Below are positions 16,550 to 25,237 of a stretch of DNA of 52,415 nucleotides, piece by piece (positions within the stretch are counted from its first letter, which is position 1; every line of letters starts with the position of its first letter). The DNA lies in contig NZ_JAHTIK010000001.1 in NCBI RefSeq assembly GCF_025655475.1, positions 1,050,957 through 1,103,371 of the forward strand, given 5' to 3'. The position numbers and the translations under genes were made by a program. Origin of the DNA: Kitasatospora sp. DSM 101779. GTDB taxonomy: Bacteria > Actinomycetota > Actinomycetes > Streptomycetales > Streptomycetaceae. The notes under the pieces were generated by a model, which saw nothing but the letters and a program-made list of their open reading frames with translations, searched no databases and had not been told where the DNA came from.

Positions 16550-16953
16550 TCATGCACCGGGTGCGGGCGGGCGCTCACCGCGCCGCGGGCCGCCGTACGC
16601 CACCCCCGCCTCAGCGTGCACGGCGCCGACGGCCTGGCTGAACCGCCCCCGGTGTGCGCATGAAGTGCCAGACTCACCAGGGTCATCAGCACGTCCGCGT
16701 CCGCCGGACGCTCGACCTCCACCGTGACCCACGCGCAGGCGGCACCCACGCTGACCGCCCCCACCTGCCGCAGCTCCTGCGCGAACCTGTCGATCGCCCA
16801 CCGGGTCAGGTGCACGTCCACCCCTGCACCCTCGTGCACGTGGACGATCTCGCAGCGGCCGGCCGACAGCGCCACCCCGCCACCGCAACTCGCGGCCCCG
16901 CACACCAGGTGCGTCCACGCGTCGAACCGCTCCAGAATCGACAGAAATGACAT
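16528..16953 (-). CDS. Luciferase-domain (DUF5519-like) protein
   Basis: A 141-residue protein resembling the small actinobacterial 'luciferase domain' family (not a true luciferase). It has ASCGGGVALSAGRCEIVHVH near 20-39, DVHLTRWAIDRF near 45-56 and VLMTLVSLALHAH near 88-100. The last 35 residues after HAH are Arg/Pro-rich and probably extra sequence from a lost stop. It starts at ATG 16953 with a weak GATGAG site; a TTG upstream is in frame. Function of the family is unknown. Confidence 0.7.
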   Translation of the reverse strand: MSFLSILERFDAWTHLVCGAASCGGGVALSAGRCEIVHVHEGAGVDVHLTRWAIDRFAQELRQVGAVSVGAACAWVTVEVERPADADVLMTLVSLALHAHTGGGSARPSAPCTLRRGWRTAARGAVSARPHPVHECRAAGK

Positions 16954-17016
16954 GGACTCATCATTTACGCCGATGGCCGAGCTCAACCCGCCGTCGCCGA
17001 CACGGCCGAGGAGTCG

Positions 17017-18033
17017 TCAGCCGCTCCCGCGGTCGGGCACGTCGAACTGCTCGGCGGAGACGCGGAGCCTGAAGACGTGGTAGGTCCAGCCCTGGTAGGC
17101 CAGCACCAGGGGGAAGAAGACGATCGCGACGACGCTCATCACCTTCAGCGCGTATCCGCCGGAGGCGCTGTTGTGCACGGTCAGGTCGAAGGCGGAGTCG
17201 GTGCTCGACACCATCAGCCGGGGGTAGAGGTCGGCGAAGAACGACAGGACGGTCGTCGCGATGACGACCGTGGTGGCCACGAACGCCCAGCCCTCGTGCC
17301 GTCCGGCGAGCAGCCAGCCGGCGGCCAGCACGGCGAGCACGGCCACGAGTTCGAGGACGTCCGGCAGCACGCCCCCGCCCGCCACGGAGTGCGTCCAGGG
17401 CTGGAAGGCCAGCACGGCGAGGATGGTGGGCGGTGCGATCCGGCGGGCCAGCGCCAGGGCGCGGTCCTGCACCGCGCCGGTGGTCCTGAGCGTGATGAAG
17501 GTGGCGCCGTGCAGCAGGCAGAGCAGCACCAGGGTGATTCCGGTGAACACCGCGTACCCGGAGAACAGGTCGGCGATGTCGCCGGTGAACTCCTGGCTCT
17601 GATCGATCGGCACCCCGTGCAGCAGGCCGCCCAGAGCGATGCCGATGAGCAGCGGTACCAGCAGGCTGCCCACGGTCAGCAGGACGTCCCAGGTCCGGAC
17701 CCAGCGCGTGCTGTCGACCTTGCCGCGGAACTCGAACGACACGCCGCGCACGATCAGCCCGACCAGCAGCAGGATCAGCACGGGGTAGAAGCCGGAGAAC
17801 ATCGTCGCGTACCAGGACGGGAAGGCCGCGAACATCGCGGCCGCGGCGACGATCAGCCAGACCTCGTTGCCGTCCCAGAGCGGCCCGATCGTGTTGATCG
17901 CCGCCCGGCGGCCCGCCTCGTCGCGGGCGACGAAGGTGTGCAGCATCCCCACCCCGAGGTCGAAGCCCTCCAGTACGAAGAAGCCGGTCCACAGGGTGGC
18001 GGTGACGATGAACCAGAACGTGGCGAGCGCCAT
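17017..18033 (-). CDS. cydB: Cytochrome bd oxidase subunit II
   Basis: A 338-residue membrane protein with about eight to nine helices. The CydB N-terminus (LWTGFFVLEGFDLGVGML near 14-31), the WDGNEVWLIV motif near 53-62 and the paired WDVLLTVGSLL helix are classical. With CydA it forms the high-affinity, cyanide-tolerant quinol oxidase of the cytoplasmic membrane. Start 9 bases after the cydA stop, GAGG about 10 bases upstream; one operon. No cydCD genes follow in the window. Confidence 0.95.
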   Translation of the reverse strand: MALATFWFIVTATLWTGFFVLEGFDLGVGMLHTFVARDEAGRRAAINTIGPLWDGNEVWLIVAAAAMFAAFPSWYATMFSGFYPVLILLLVGLIVRGVSFEFRGKVDSTRWVRTWDVLLTVGSLLVPLLIGIALGGLLHGVPIDQSQEFTGDIADLFSGYAVFTGITLVLLCLLHGATFITLRTTGAVQDRALALARRIAPPTILAVLAFQPWTHSVAGGGVLPDVLELVAVLAVLAAGWLLAGRHEGWAFVATTVVIATTVLSFFADLYPRLMVSSTDSAFDLTVHNSASGGYALKVMSVVAIVFFPLVLAYQGWTYHVFRLRVSAEQFDVPDRGSG

Positions 18034-18042
18034 CGGGCGGCC

Positions 18043-19425
18043 TCAGTAGGTCAGGGCCGGGACCGGGGTGTCCTCGGCGGGGGGCGGGGCGAGCTGTTTG
18101 CGGGCGTACCTCGTGATCAGCACCAGTGCCACCACCGCGAGCGCCGCGTAGAGCAGGAAGAAGACCACCAGGCTGGTGGCGACGGTCGCGGTGCTCACCG
18201 ACGGGGAGACACCGTTGCGGGTGAGCTGGATGCCCTGGACGATCCACGGCTGACGGCCGTTCTCGGTGAGCAGCCAGCCGGCGGTGTTCATCAGGAAGGG
18301 CAGCACGGCGGTCCAGACCGCGACCCGGTGGAACCGGTGTGCGGCGCTCAGCCGTTTGCGCCACAGCAGCCACAGGCCCCACAGCCCGACCAGCAGGACG
18401 ACCACCGCCAGGTAGGCCATCACCCGCATCGACCAGTACTGGATGAAGATGTTCGGGATGTAGCTGCCGGGCCCGTACTGCTGCTCGTACTGGGCCTGGA
18501 CGGCGTTGAGTCCCAGCACCTTGCCGTTCCAGTGGTTGGTGGCCAGCAGGGAGAGCAGGTGCGGGATGGCGATGATCTGGGTCGGAGTCATGTCGTTCTT
18601 GCCGCCGCTGATCTGGAACAGCGAGAACGAGCACGGTTGGCAGGTGTCCCACTGGGCCTCGGCGCCGGCGATCTTCATCGGCTGGTACTTGCCCTCGGTG
18701 ACGCCGAGTTCGCTGCCGACCAGCATCGCCGCGAGGATCACCGGCACCAGCACGACCAGTGCCAGCCGGGCGGCGGCGTGGAAGGCGAGCGGGGACGATC
18801 CCTTGCGCAGCTGCCAGGCCGAGACCGCGAGCATCACGACGGATCCGGTGACCAGCGAGGCGAGGATCACGTGCAGGTACCCGCGCAGGAACACCGGATT
18901 GGTGAACAGTTTCCAGACGTCGTCGAGCTGGGGTCGGCCGGTGGCCTGGTCGACGGTGTATCCGACCGGGTGCTGCATCCAGGAGTTGGCGGCCATGATG
19001 AAGGCCGCGGACAGGGCGCCGCCCACGGCCACCAGCCAGATGGTCGCCAGGTGCACGCGAGGGGGCAGCCGGTCCCATCCGAACAGCCAGAGCCCGAGGA
19101 AGGTCGACTCCAGGAAGAACGCGGCGAGCCCCTCCATGGCGAGCGGCGCGCCGAACACGTCGCCGACCGTACGGGAGTACGCGGACCAGTCCATGCCGAA
19201 CTGGAACTCCTGGACCAGCCCGGTCACCACACCGACGGCGATGTTGATCACCAGCAGGGTGCCGAAGAACCTGGTGAGCTGCAGCAGGTCGGCACGGCCG
19301 CTGCGGTGCCAGCCGGTCTGCAGCAGGGCGGTCAGGAAGCCCAGCCCGATGGTGACCGGCACGAACAGGAAGTGGTAGATCGACGTCATGGCGAACTGCA
19401 GCCTGGCGAGGTCGATTTGGCTCAT
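18043..19425 (-). CDS. cydA: Cytochrome bd oxidase subunit I
   Basis: A 460-residue membrane subunit carrying the haems. Visible landmarks are YHFLFVPVTIG (haem His near residue 17), GLVQEFQFGMDW near 70, the FFLESTFLGLWLFGW helix (conserved Glu) near 105-119, and NGRQPWIVQG in the quinol-binding region. It oxidises menaquinol and reduces O2 to water without proton pumping. I used ATG 19425 with GGGGAC upstream rather than an upstream in-frame ATG. I see no Rex-type operator (TGTGAA...TTCACA) in the upstream 120 bases. Confidence 0.95.
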   Translation of the reverse strand: MSQIDLARLQFAMTSIYHFLFVPVTIGLGFLTALLQTGWHRSGRADLLQLTRFFGTLLVINIAVGVVTGLVQEFQFGMDWSAYSRTVGDVFGAPLAMEGLAAFFLESTFLGLWLFGWDRLPPRVHLATIWLVAVGGALSAAFIMAANSWMQHPVGYTVDQATGRPQLDDVWKLFTNPVFLRGYLHVILASLVTGSVVMLAVSAWQLRKGSSPLAFHAAARLALVVLVPVILAAMLVGSELGVTEGKYQPMKIAGAEAQWDTCQPCSFSLFQISGGKNDMTPTQIIAIPHLLSLLATNHWNGKVLGLNAVQAQYEQQYGPGSYIPNIFIQYWSMRVMAYLAVVVLLVGLWGLWLLWRKRLSAAHRFHRVAVWTAVLPFLMNTAGWLLTENGRQPWIVQGIQLTRNGVSPSVSTATVATSLVVFFLLYAALAVVALVLITRYARKQLAPPPAEDTPVPALTY

Positions 19426-19483
19426 GTCGTCCCCATCACGAGGTGGATCGGCCTCAGTCAAGCACGCCCCGGGCGGCCCCGCC

Positions 19484-19508
19484 GGGACGGCACAGACGGT
19501 GTCGTCCC
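19484..19508 (-). terminator. Hairpin after zwf
   Basis: GGGACG-g-CAC, 5-base loop, GTG-t-CGTCCC: a 9-bp stem with one internal mismatch, downstream of the zwf stop at 19549 and upstream of cydA. It probably ends the gntK-GMC-zwf transcript. Confidence 0.5.
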
Positions 19509-19548
19509 GTCGGCCGTCGGCCGATCGGCGTAACCGGGGGTCGGCCGG

Positions 19549-20922
19549 TCAGCTGGGGTCGTGCCAGTTGTCGCCCTCCGGCAGCAGGGAGTCGGCCTCC
19601 TTGGGACCCCAGCTGCCCCTGGCGTACGGGTGGACGGGCACCACACCGCCCAGGATCGGGTCGACGACCCGCCAGGCGGCCTCGACGGTGTCCTGCCTGG
19701 CGAACAGCCAGCGGTCGCCGTCCAGGGCCGCCCCGATGAGGCGGTCGTACGGCCGCATGTCGGATCCGGGGACCTCGCTGAAGGACAGCTCCTCGTGCTT
19801 GGCCTGCCAGCCCCCGCCGGGCGCCTTCCCCGCCAGGGTGAACGCGACCTGCGTCTCCGGCCAGACCCGGAACCGCAGGCTGTTCGCCGCCGGGCTGGGC
19901 CGCAGTCCGAACACGTCGTGGGGCGCGCTGCGGAAGTGGATGCTCACCTCGGTCGCGGTCACCGGCATGCACTTGCCGGCGCGGATGAGGATCGGTACGT
20001 CCGCCCAGCGCCAGGAGTCGGCGGCGAGCCGGACGGCCGCGAAGGTCTCGGTGGTCGATCCCTCGGCGACGCCGTCGACGTCGAGGTACCCGTCGTACTG
20101 GCCGCGCACGATGTGATCGGGGGTGAGCGGGCGCAGCGCGGACACCACGTTGGCCTTGGCGTCGCGCCACGACTCGAGCCCCTCCCCCGACGGCGGCTCG
20201 GCCAGTACCGTCGCGAGGACCTGCAGCATGTGGTTCTGGACGACGTCCCGCACCGCGCCGGTGCGATCGTAGAAGCGGCCGCGGTCGGCGACGTCGAAGG
20301 CCTCGGCCATGGTGATCTGGATGCTTCTGACGTGCGTCCGGTTCAGCAGCGGCTCGATGACGGAGTTGGCGAACCGGGCGAAGAGCACGTTCTCCACGGG
20401 ATCGAGGCCGAGCCAGTGGTCCACCCGGTAGATCGCGTCCTCGGCGAAGTACTCGTGCATAGTCGCGTTGAGCTCGCGGGCGCTGCGCAGGTCGGTGCCG
20501 AAGGGCTTCTCGACCATGACCCGGGCGCCCTTCGCCCGGCCGGCATCGGCGATCCCCTTGGCGATCCGGCCGAACAGGGGCGGCGGGACCTCCAGGTAGA
20601 ACAGGGCCCGCTCGCCGCTTCCCATCTCGCGCGCCATGGCCTGGTAGGTGGCGTCGTCGTCGAGGTCGCCGTCGACGTAGCGGAGCAGCCCCAGCATCTT
20701 CCGGGCCGCGGGCGTGGTCGGGTCCATCCCGTTGAGTCTCAGCGATGCCTCGGCGTAGTCCCGGAACTGTTCCAGGCCCCAGCCGCTCTTGGCCACGCCG
20801 ACGACGGGGACGTCGAGCACCCCGCGGTCCACCAGGCCGACCAGGGCGGGGAAGGTCTCCAGTTTGGCCAGGTCGCCGGTCGCGCCGAAGATGACCAGGG
20901 CGTCCATCTGCTGTGCTGCCAT
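19549..20922 (-). CDS. zwf: Glucose-6-phosphate dehydrogenase
   Basis: A 457-residue enzyme converting glucose 6-phosphate to 6-phosphoglucono-lactone with NAD(P)+. It has the nucleotide motif VIFGATGDLAK near 10-20, EKPFGTDL near 140-147 and the active-site motif YRVDHWLGLDPVENVLFARFAN near 168-189. Third gene of a leftward operon gntK-GMC-zwf. I chose ATG 20922, which has AGGAG 10 bases upstream. An ATG at 20943 overlapping the GMC stop (ATGA) is in frame but the AGGAG would then be inside the gene. Likely a second zwf paralogue, not the OpcA-linked one, because no tal/tkt/opcA neighbours are present. Confidence 0.9.
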   Translation of the reverse strand: MAAQQMDALVIFGATGDLAKLETFPALVGLVDRGVLDVPVVGVAKSGWGLEQFRDYAEASLRLNGMDPTTPAARKMLGLLRYVDGDLDDDATYQAMAREMGSGERALFYLEVPPPLFGRIAKGIADAGRAKGARVMVEKPFGTDLRSARELNATMHEYFAEDAIYRVDHWLGLDPVENVLFARFANSVIEPLLNRTHVRSIQITMAEAFDVADRGRFYDRTGAVRDVVQNHMLQVLATVLAEPPSGEGLESWRDAKANVVSALRPLTPDHIVRGQYDGYLDVDGVAEGSTTETFAAVRLAADSWRWADVPILIRAGKCMPVTATEVSIHFRSAPHDVFGLRPSPAANSLRFRVWPETQVAFTLAGKAPGGGWQAKHEELSFSEVPGSDMRPYDRLIGAALDGDRWLFARQDTVEAAWRVVDPILGGVVPVHPYARGSWGPKEADSLLPEGDNWHDPS

Positions 20923-20939
20923 CTCTGTAACTCTCCTGC

Positions 20940-22520
20940 TCATCGCATGCGGTCGGCGAGGTGGTCGCCGACCCGCAGCGCGTTGGCGATGGCCGTCAGG
21001 GACGGGTTCACCGCGCCGATGCTGGGGAAGAAACTCGTGTCCACGACGTAGAGGTTGTCCAGGTCGTGCGCCTTGCAGTTGACGTCCAGGGCGGAGGACG
21101 CGGGGTCGGTGCCGAACCGCACGGTGCCCGCCTGGTGGGCGGTCGCGCCGATGGGCATGCCCTTGTGCAGGTAGATGCTGTGGGAGAGCAGGTGGTGCTC
21201 GTGCATCCCCAGCCTGCCGAGCATGCTCTGGAGCTTGTGGCGGAGCCGCTTCAGTCCGGCGGTGTTGTTCTTCTCGTCGAGGGCGAGGTGCACGTTGCCC
21301 TCCGCGTCCAGGGTGACCCGGTTGTCGGGTGCGGGGAGGTCCTCGCCGCAGAGCCAGAAGTCGACGGCGTGGTGCGCGAGGACCTCGAACGGCATGTCGG
21401 GGGTGACCGCGCCGGCCCAGCGCGGCGCCTCGCCGTGGATCTGCGCGGCGTCCGACTTGCCCAGCATCTGGATGCCGCCCATCGGGAACTCCCAGTCGTC
21501 CCCGGCCAGGTACCAGTCGTGGAGCGCCAGCGTCTTCTGGAACGCCGTGGGGTTGGGCTCCTTCGAGACGGCCATCAGGGCGAGGTTGTTGTGGCGCATG
21601 TAGTGGCGTCCGACCACGTCGGAGCTGTTGGCCAGCCCCCGCGGGTGCTTGTCGCCGGCCGAGCGCAGCAGCAGCAGGGCCGAGTTCACCGCGCCGCAGG
21701 CCACCACGACGATGTCGCCGGCGAAGGTCTCGGTGCTGCCGTCGGCGAGCTCGGCGACCACACCGGTGACGGTCCGGCCGGTGGCGTCGGTCTCCAGCCG
21801 TCGCACGTCGGCATGGGTGACCATCTGCACGTTGTCGTGCTGCAGCGCCGGGTCCACGCAGATGACCTGGGCGTCCGACTTCGCGCCGAGAAGGCAGGGG
21901 AAGCCATCCACCCGGTCGCAGCGGATGCAGGCGCTGTCGTGCGTGGCCCTCCCGGTGGCGTCCTGGGTGAGGTTCACGCCGATCGGCAGGTGGAACGGGT
22001 GCAGGCCCTGCTTCTCGAGGTCGTCGCTGAGCTGCTGGATCCGCGGCTCGTGCTCGACCGGGGGGTGGGCGTACTGCGCGCTCGCCGGGCCCTCGGTGGG
22101 GTCTTCGCCGTGCCGGCCGTGGACGAGGTAGAGGTGCTCCGCCTGGGTGTAGTAGGGCTCGAGGTCCTCGTAGCGGATGGGCCAGGCCGGTGAGACGCCG
22201 TCGTGGTGGCGCAGTTCGCCGAAGTCCTCGGGGCGCAGGCGGAACAGCGCGGCGCCGTAGAACTTGGTGTTCCCGCCGACGTAGTAGTTGACCTCCGGCG
22301 GGAAGGCGTTGCCGTCCTTGTCGTACCAGTACTCCGGCGCCCGGTACTTGCCCTTGACGAAGACGGCGGTCGAGTCCCAGTTGTCCCGTTCGCGGGGCAG
22401 GTATCCACCGCGTTCGAGGACCAGGATCCGCTTGCCGGTCGGGGCGAGCCTGTGCGCCAGCGTGCCGCCGCCGGCTCCGGTGCCGATGATGATCACGTCG
22501 TAGTGCCGGTTGTCAGCCAC
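20940..22520 (-). CDS. GMC-family FAD oxidoreductase
   Basis: A 526-residue flavoprotein with the FAD fingerprint IIIGTGAGGGTLAHRL at 10-25, the catalytic-region HQAGTVRFG near 466-474 and NPSLTAIANA near 507-516. A Cys-rich loop (CIRC...GFPC near 198-208) is of the kind seen in bacterial sugar or alcohol oxidoreductases of this family. By neighbourhood (gluconokinase, glucose-6-phosphate dehydrogenase) it may oxidise glucose or gluconate, but the substrate cannot be read from sequence. No signal peptide, so cytoplasmic. GTG start with GGAG 5 bases upstream, 75 bases after gntK. Confidence 0.85.
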   Translation of the reverse strand: MADNRHYDVIIIGTGAGGGTLAHRLAPTGKRILVLERGGYLPRERDNWDSTAVFVKGKYRAPEYWYDKDGNAFPPEVNYYVGGNTKFYGAALFRLRPEDFGELRHHDGVSPAWPIRYEDLEPYYTQAEHLYLVHGRHGEDPTEGPASAQYAHPPVEHEPRIQQLSDDLEKQGLHPFHLPIGVNLTQDATGRATHDSACIRCDRVDGFPCLLGAKSDAQVICVDPALQHDNVQMVTHADVRRLETDATGRTVTGVVAELADGSTETFAGDIVVVACGAVNSALLLLRSAGDKHPRGLANSSDVVGRHYMRHNNLALMAVSKEPNPTAFQKTLALHDWYLAGDDWEFPMGGIQMLGKSDAAQIHGEAPRWAGAVTPDMPFEVLAHHAVDFWLCGEDLPAPDNRVTLDAEGNVHLALDEKNNTAGLKRLRHKLQSMLGRLGMHEHHLLSHSIYLHKGMPIGATAHQAGTVRFGTDPASSALDVNCKAHDLDNLYVVDTSFFPSIGAVNPSLTAIANALRVGDHLADRMR

Positions 22521-22595
22521 GGGTACTCCGTTTCCGGGCCGGTGCCGACCTCGCGGGGCGCGGCACGGGCGTCCTGCGGCCCCTCACCTGCCGCC

Positions 22596-23213
22596 TCACC
22601 CGGGGGCGGCGGCCGGGTCGGGGCCGTCGCCTTCGACGCTAGAGCGGGGGTCGCCGGAGGGCGAGCGCAGACGGGCATCGGGGTCCGGTCGGGCGAGGCT
22701 GCGGGCCAGGGCCTCGGTGGCCGCGGCCAGCGTCTCCTCGGGGCTGCCGGCGGCGCTCACCGTCGTCCCGGGTTCGTCCTCGCCGAGGGGTTCGAGGGTC
22801 GCGTACTGGGAGTCGAGCAGGCTGGGCGGCATGAAGTGGTCGGTCCGTGCGGCGATGCGGCGGGCGGCCACCTCGCGATCGAGGTCCAGCTGGAGGAACC
22901 GGATGCGTGCGCCGGTCTCGCGGAACCGGTCGCGGTACGCGCGCTTGAGCGCCGAACAGGCGACGACGCCGCTGCGGCCGTCGGCGGCCCACCGCCGGAT
23001 CCGCTCGGTGAGCGCCTCCAGCCAGGGTTCCCGGTCACGGTCCGTCAGCGGATGACCGGTGGCCATCTTGCGGCGGCTCTCCGGGCTGTGGAGCGCGTCG
23101 CCCTCCAGGAACGGCACCCCGAGACGGGCGGCGAGAGCCGCTCCCAGTGTGCTCTTCCCCGAGGAGGAGACTCCCATGACGACGACCACCAGGGGCGCGG
23201 GCGCTGCGTCCAT
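22596..23213 (-). CDS. gntK: Gluconokinase
   Basis: A 205-residue P-loop kinase phosphorylating D-gluconate to 6-phosphogluconate. Walker A GVSSSGKST near 15-23, the signature FLEGDALHSPESRRKMATG near 37-55 and the substrate motif PLTDRDREPWL near 57-67 are textbook GntK; CSALKRAYRD follows. An extended Pro/Asp/Ser-rich tail of about 25 residues is unusual. First gene of the leftward gntK-GMC-zwf operon. ATG with GGGAG 6 bases upstream. Confidence 0.95.
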   Translation of the reverse strand: MDAAPAPLVVVVMGVSSSGKSTLGAALAARLGVPFLEGDALHSPESRRKMATGHPLTDRDREPWLEALTERIRRWAADGRSGVVACSALKRAYRDRFRETGARIRFLQLDLDREVAARRIAARTDHFMPPSLLDSQYATLEPLGEDEPGTTVSAAGSPEETLAAATEALARSLARPDPDARLRSPSGDPRSSVEGDGPDPAAAPG

Positions 23214-23300
23214 GTACGTCTCCCTGCCGGTCGGCGGGCATCGTGTGACACTGGTGCACGTCCACTGTCGTGTGCAGGCCCGCGGCCCGCAGGAGATGAG

Positions 23301-24263
23301 ATGCCCGGCAGCGTCGTGAGCGAGCCGCGCGTGCTGATGCCCTACCCGCCCCGTGAGGTGGGGGGTCTGCCCGAGGGCTGGGGCGCCGCGTTCTGGGACG
23401 GCACGGTCGATCCGCCGGGCGCGGAGGTGCTCGGAACGGTCGAGTTCTTCGTCGTCCCGTACACCTTCACCCGGGCCGCGCGGCCGCTGCTCGCCCGGAT
23501 GCCCCGGTTGCGGGTGCTGCAGTCGCTCAGCGCCGGTGTCGACGACCTGGCCCCGCACGTGCCCGAGGGCGTCACGCTGTGCAACGCACGGGGGGTGCAC
23601 GACGCGAGCACGGCGGAACTGGCCGTCGCCCTGGTACTCGCCTCGTTGCGCGGCATCCCCGGGTTCGTGGCGGCCCAGCGGGCCCAGCGGTGGTCCCCCG
23701 GGTTCCGGCCCGCCCTGGCCGGCCGGACGGTGCTGATCGTCGGTCACGGATCGATCGGCGCGGCGGTCGAGGCGCGGCTCGTCGCCTTCGAGTGCGAGGT
23801 CGTCCGGGTGGCGCGCTCCGCGCGGAGGGGCCCGAGTGGTCCGGTGCACGCCTTCGAGGAGCTGCCCGACCTGCTCGGCGCGGCGGACGTCGTGGTGCTG
23901 ACGGTTCCGCTCGTGCCGGAGACCCGCGGTCTGGTCGATGCCGGCTTCCTGGCCCGGATGAAGGACGGCGCGCTCCTGGTGAACGTGGCCCGCGGCCCGG
24001 TGGTGGACACCGACGCGCTGCTGCGCGAGCTGCACCGCGGGCGTCTGGGTGCGGCCCTGGACGTCACCGACCCGGAGCCGCTGCCGGCCGGCCATCCGCT
24101 CTGGTCCGCGCCGAACGTCCTCATCAGCCCGCACGTCGGCGGGAACAGCTCGGCCTTCCGGCCGCGGGCCCTCGCGCTGGTGCGCTCCCAGCTGGAGCGC
24201 TTCACCGCGGGGCTGCCGCCCGCGAACGTGGTGCTGGGCCCCGCAGGTGGGCCCGGGCGGTGA
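23301..24263 (+). CDS. D-2-hydroxyacid dehydrogenase
   Basis: A 320-residue NAD(P)-dependent 2-hydroxyacid dehydrogenase. It has the dinucleotide fold VGHGSIGAAVEARL near 150-163, the catalytic Arg in NVARGPVVD near 231-239, the acidic DPEPLP near 258-263 and the catalytic His in SPHVGGNS near 276-283. It reduces a 2-keto acid; the adjacent gluconate genes make a 2-ketogluconate-type substrate possible but unproven. Divergent from gntK; ATG with AGGAGATGAG upstream; convergent with the cyclase gene 9 bases away. Confidence 0.85.
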   Translation: MPGSVVSEPRVLMPYPPREVGGLPEGWGAAFWDGTVDPPGAEVLGTVEFFVVPYTFTRAARPLLARMPRLRVLQSLSAGVDDLAPHVPEGVTLCNARGVHDASTAELAVALVLASLRGIPGFVAAQRAQRWSPGFRPALAGRTVLIVGHGSIGAAVEARLVAFECEVVRVARSARRGPSGPVHAFEELPDLLGAADVVVLTVPLVPETRGLVDAGFLARMKDGALLVNVARGPVVDTDALLRELHRGRLGAALDVTDPEPLPAGHPLWSAPNVLISPHVGGNSSAFRPRALALVRSQLERFTAGLPPANVVLGPAGGPGR

Positions 24264-24272
24264 CCGGCGGAC

Positions 24273-25220
24273 TCAGAGGACGGCGATCGGGCTGACCGGG
24301 GAGCCCGTTCCGCCGGCCAGCCGCAGAGGGGCGATCACACAGAGGAACGACCAGCGGCCCGCGTCGGCGCAGAGCGGCAACAGGTCCTCGAACTGCAGGT
24401 AGTCGAGCAGGTGGACACCGAGGGCGTGGACGGCGAGCACGTGGACGGGGAAGCCGACGCCGTCGACCGTGCTGGGCGCGCAGTCGTTGTTGCTGTCACT
24501 GCCGAGCACCGCGATCCGCCGCTCGGCCAGCAGTTCCACCGCGCCGGGATGCAGGCCGGCGCGGCCGGCGGCGGCGTCCCACGGCCCGAGCTCGCGGCGC
24601 CGCCGCCGGTGGCCGAGGCGGACGAAGAGCAGGTCGCCCGCGCCGAAGGCCACCCCCTGGGCGGCCTCGGCGGCCAGCAGTTCCTCCGCCGTCACGTACT
24701 CGCCCGGCTCCAGCCAGGGCACGCCGCGCAGCCCGGGGATGTCCAGCAGCACCCCGCGGCCCACGATCCCGGCCTCGGCCAGCTCGACGGAGAGGGCCTC
24801 GGCGCCGTCCTCGGTCAGGGTGGTGGCGGGGACGCCGCCGTGGAGCGTCCCGTTGTAGACGACGTGGCAGAGCGCGTCGAGGTGGCTGTCGGCGTCCCCG
24901 TGCACGTTCATCTCGATCCGGTCCCGGGCGAACTCCAGCCCCCGGCCGCGCAGCCGCCCGGCGACCACCCCGGTCATCGGGCGGCGGGCCGGCTCCGGGT
25001 TGTCCGGCCGGACGCGGGTCGTGACGGGTGCCGCCAGGCTCACATGGCGACCCGTCCGCACCTCGCCCACGGCCGCCAGGACACGCGCCGGGGTGATCGT
25101 CTCCAGGGCTCCGCGCGGGTGCGCCCCGGCGGGGGCGGCGGCGACGACGCGTCGGTACAGGTCGTCGAACCCGGCCCGGTCGAGGCGCGCCGCGTTGTGC
25201 TGCGCAGGGTTCCCCTCCAC
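24273..25220 (-). CDS. Cyclase-family (kynurenine formamidase-like) hydrolase
   Basis: A 315-residue metal-dependent hydrolase of the cyclase/KynB family. The Zn-binding signature reads HGDADSHLDALCH near 106-118; the first element is less canonical than the usual HxGTHxDxxxH. Later His residues near 240-270 are also present. The start is GTG with GGAGGGGAG upstream, 17 bases after the GH15 stop, so it is co-transcribed with that gene. Substrate unknown; esters or amides of small acids are typical of the family. Confidence 0.75.
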   Translation of the reverse strand: MEGNPAQHNAARLDRAGFDDLYRRVVAAAPAGAHPRGALETITPARVLAAVGEVRTGRHVSLAAPVTTRVRPDNPEPARRPMTGVVAGRLRGRGLEFARDRIEMNVHGDADSHLDALCHVVYNGTLHGGVPATTLTEDGAEALSVELAEAGIVGRGVLLDIPGLRGVPWLEPGEYVTAEELLAAEAAQGVAFGAGDLLFVRLGHRRRRRELGPWDAAAGRAGLHPGAVELLAERRIAVLGSDSNNDCAPSTVDGVGFPVHVLAVHALGVHLLDYLQFEDLLPLCADAGRWSFLCVIAPLRLAGGTGSPVSPIAVL

Positions 25221-25237
25221 GCTCCGCTCCCCTCCGC

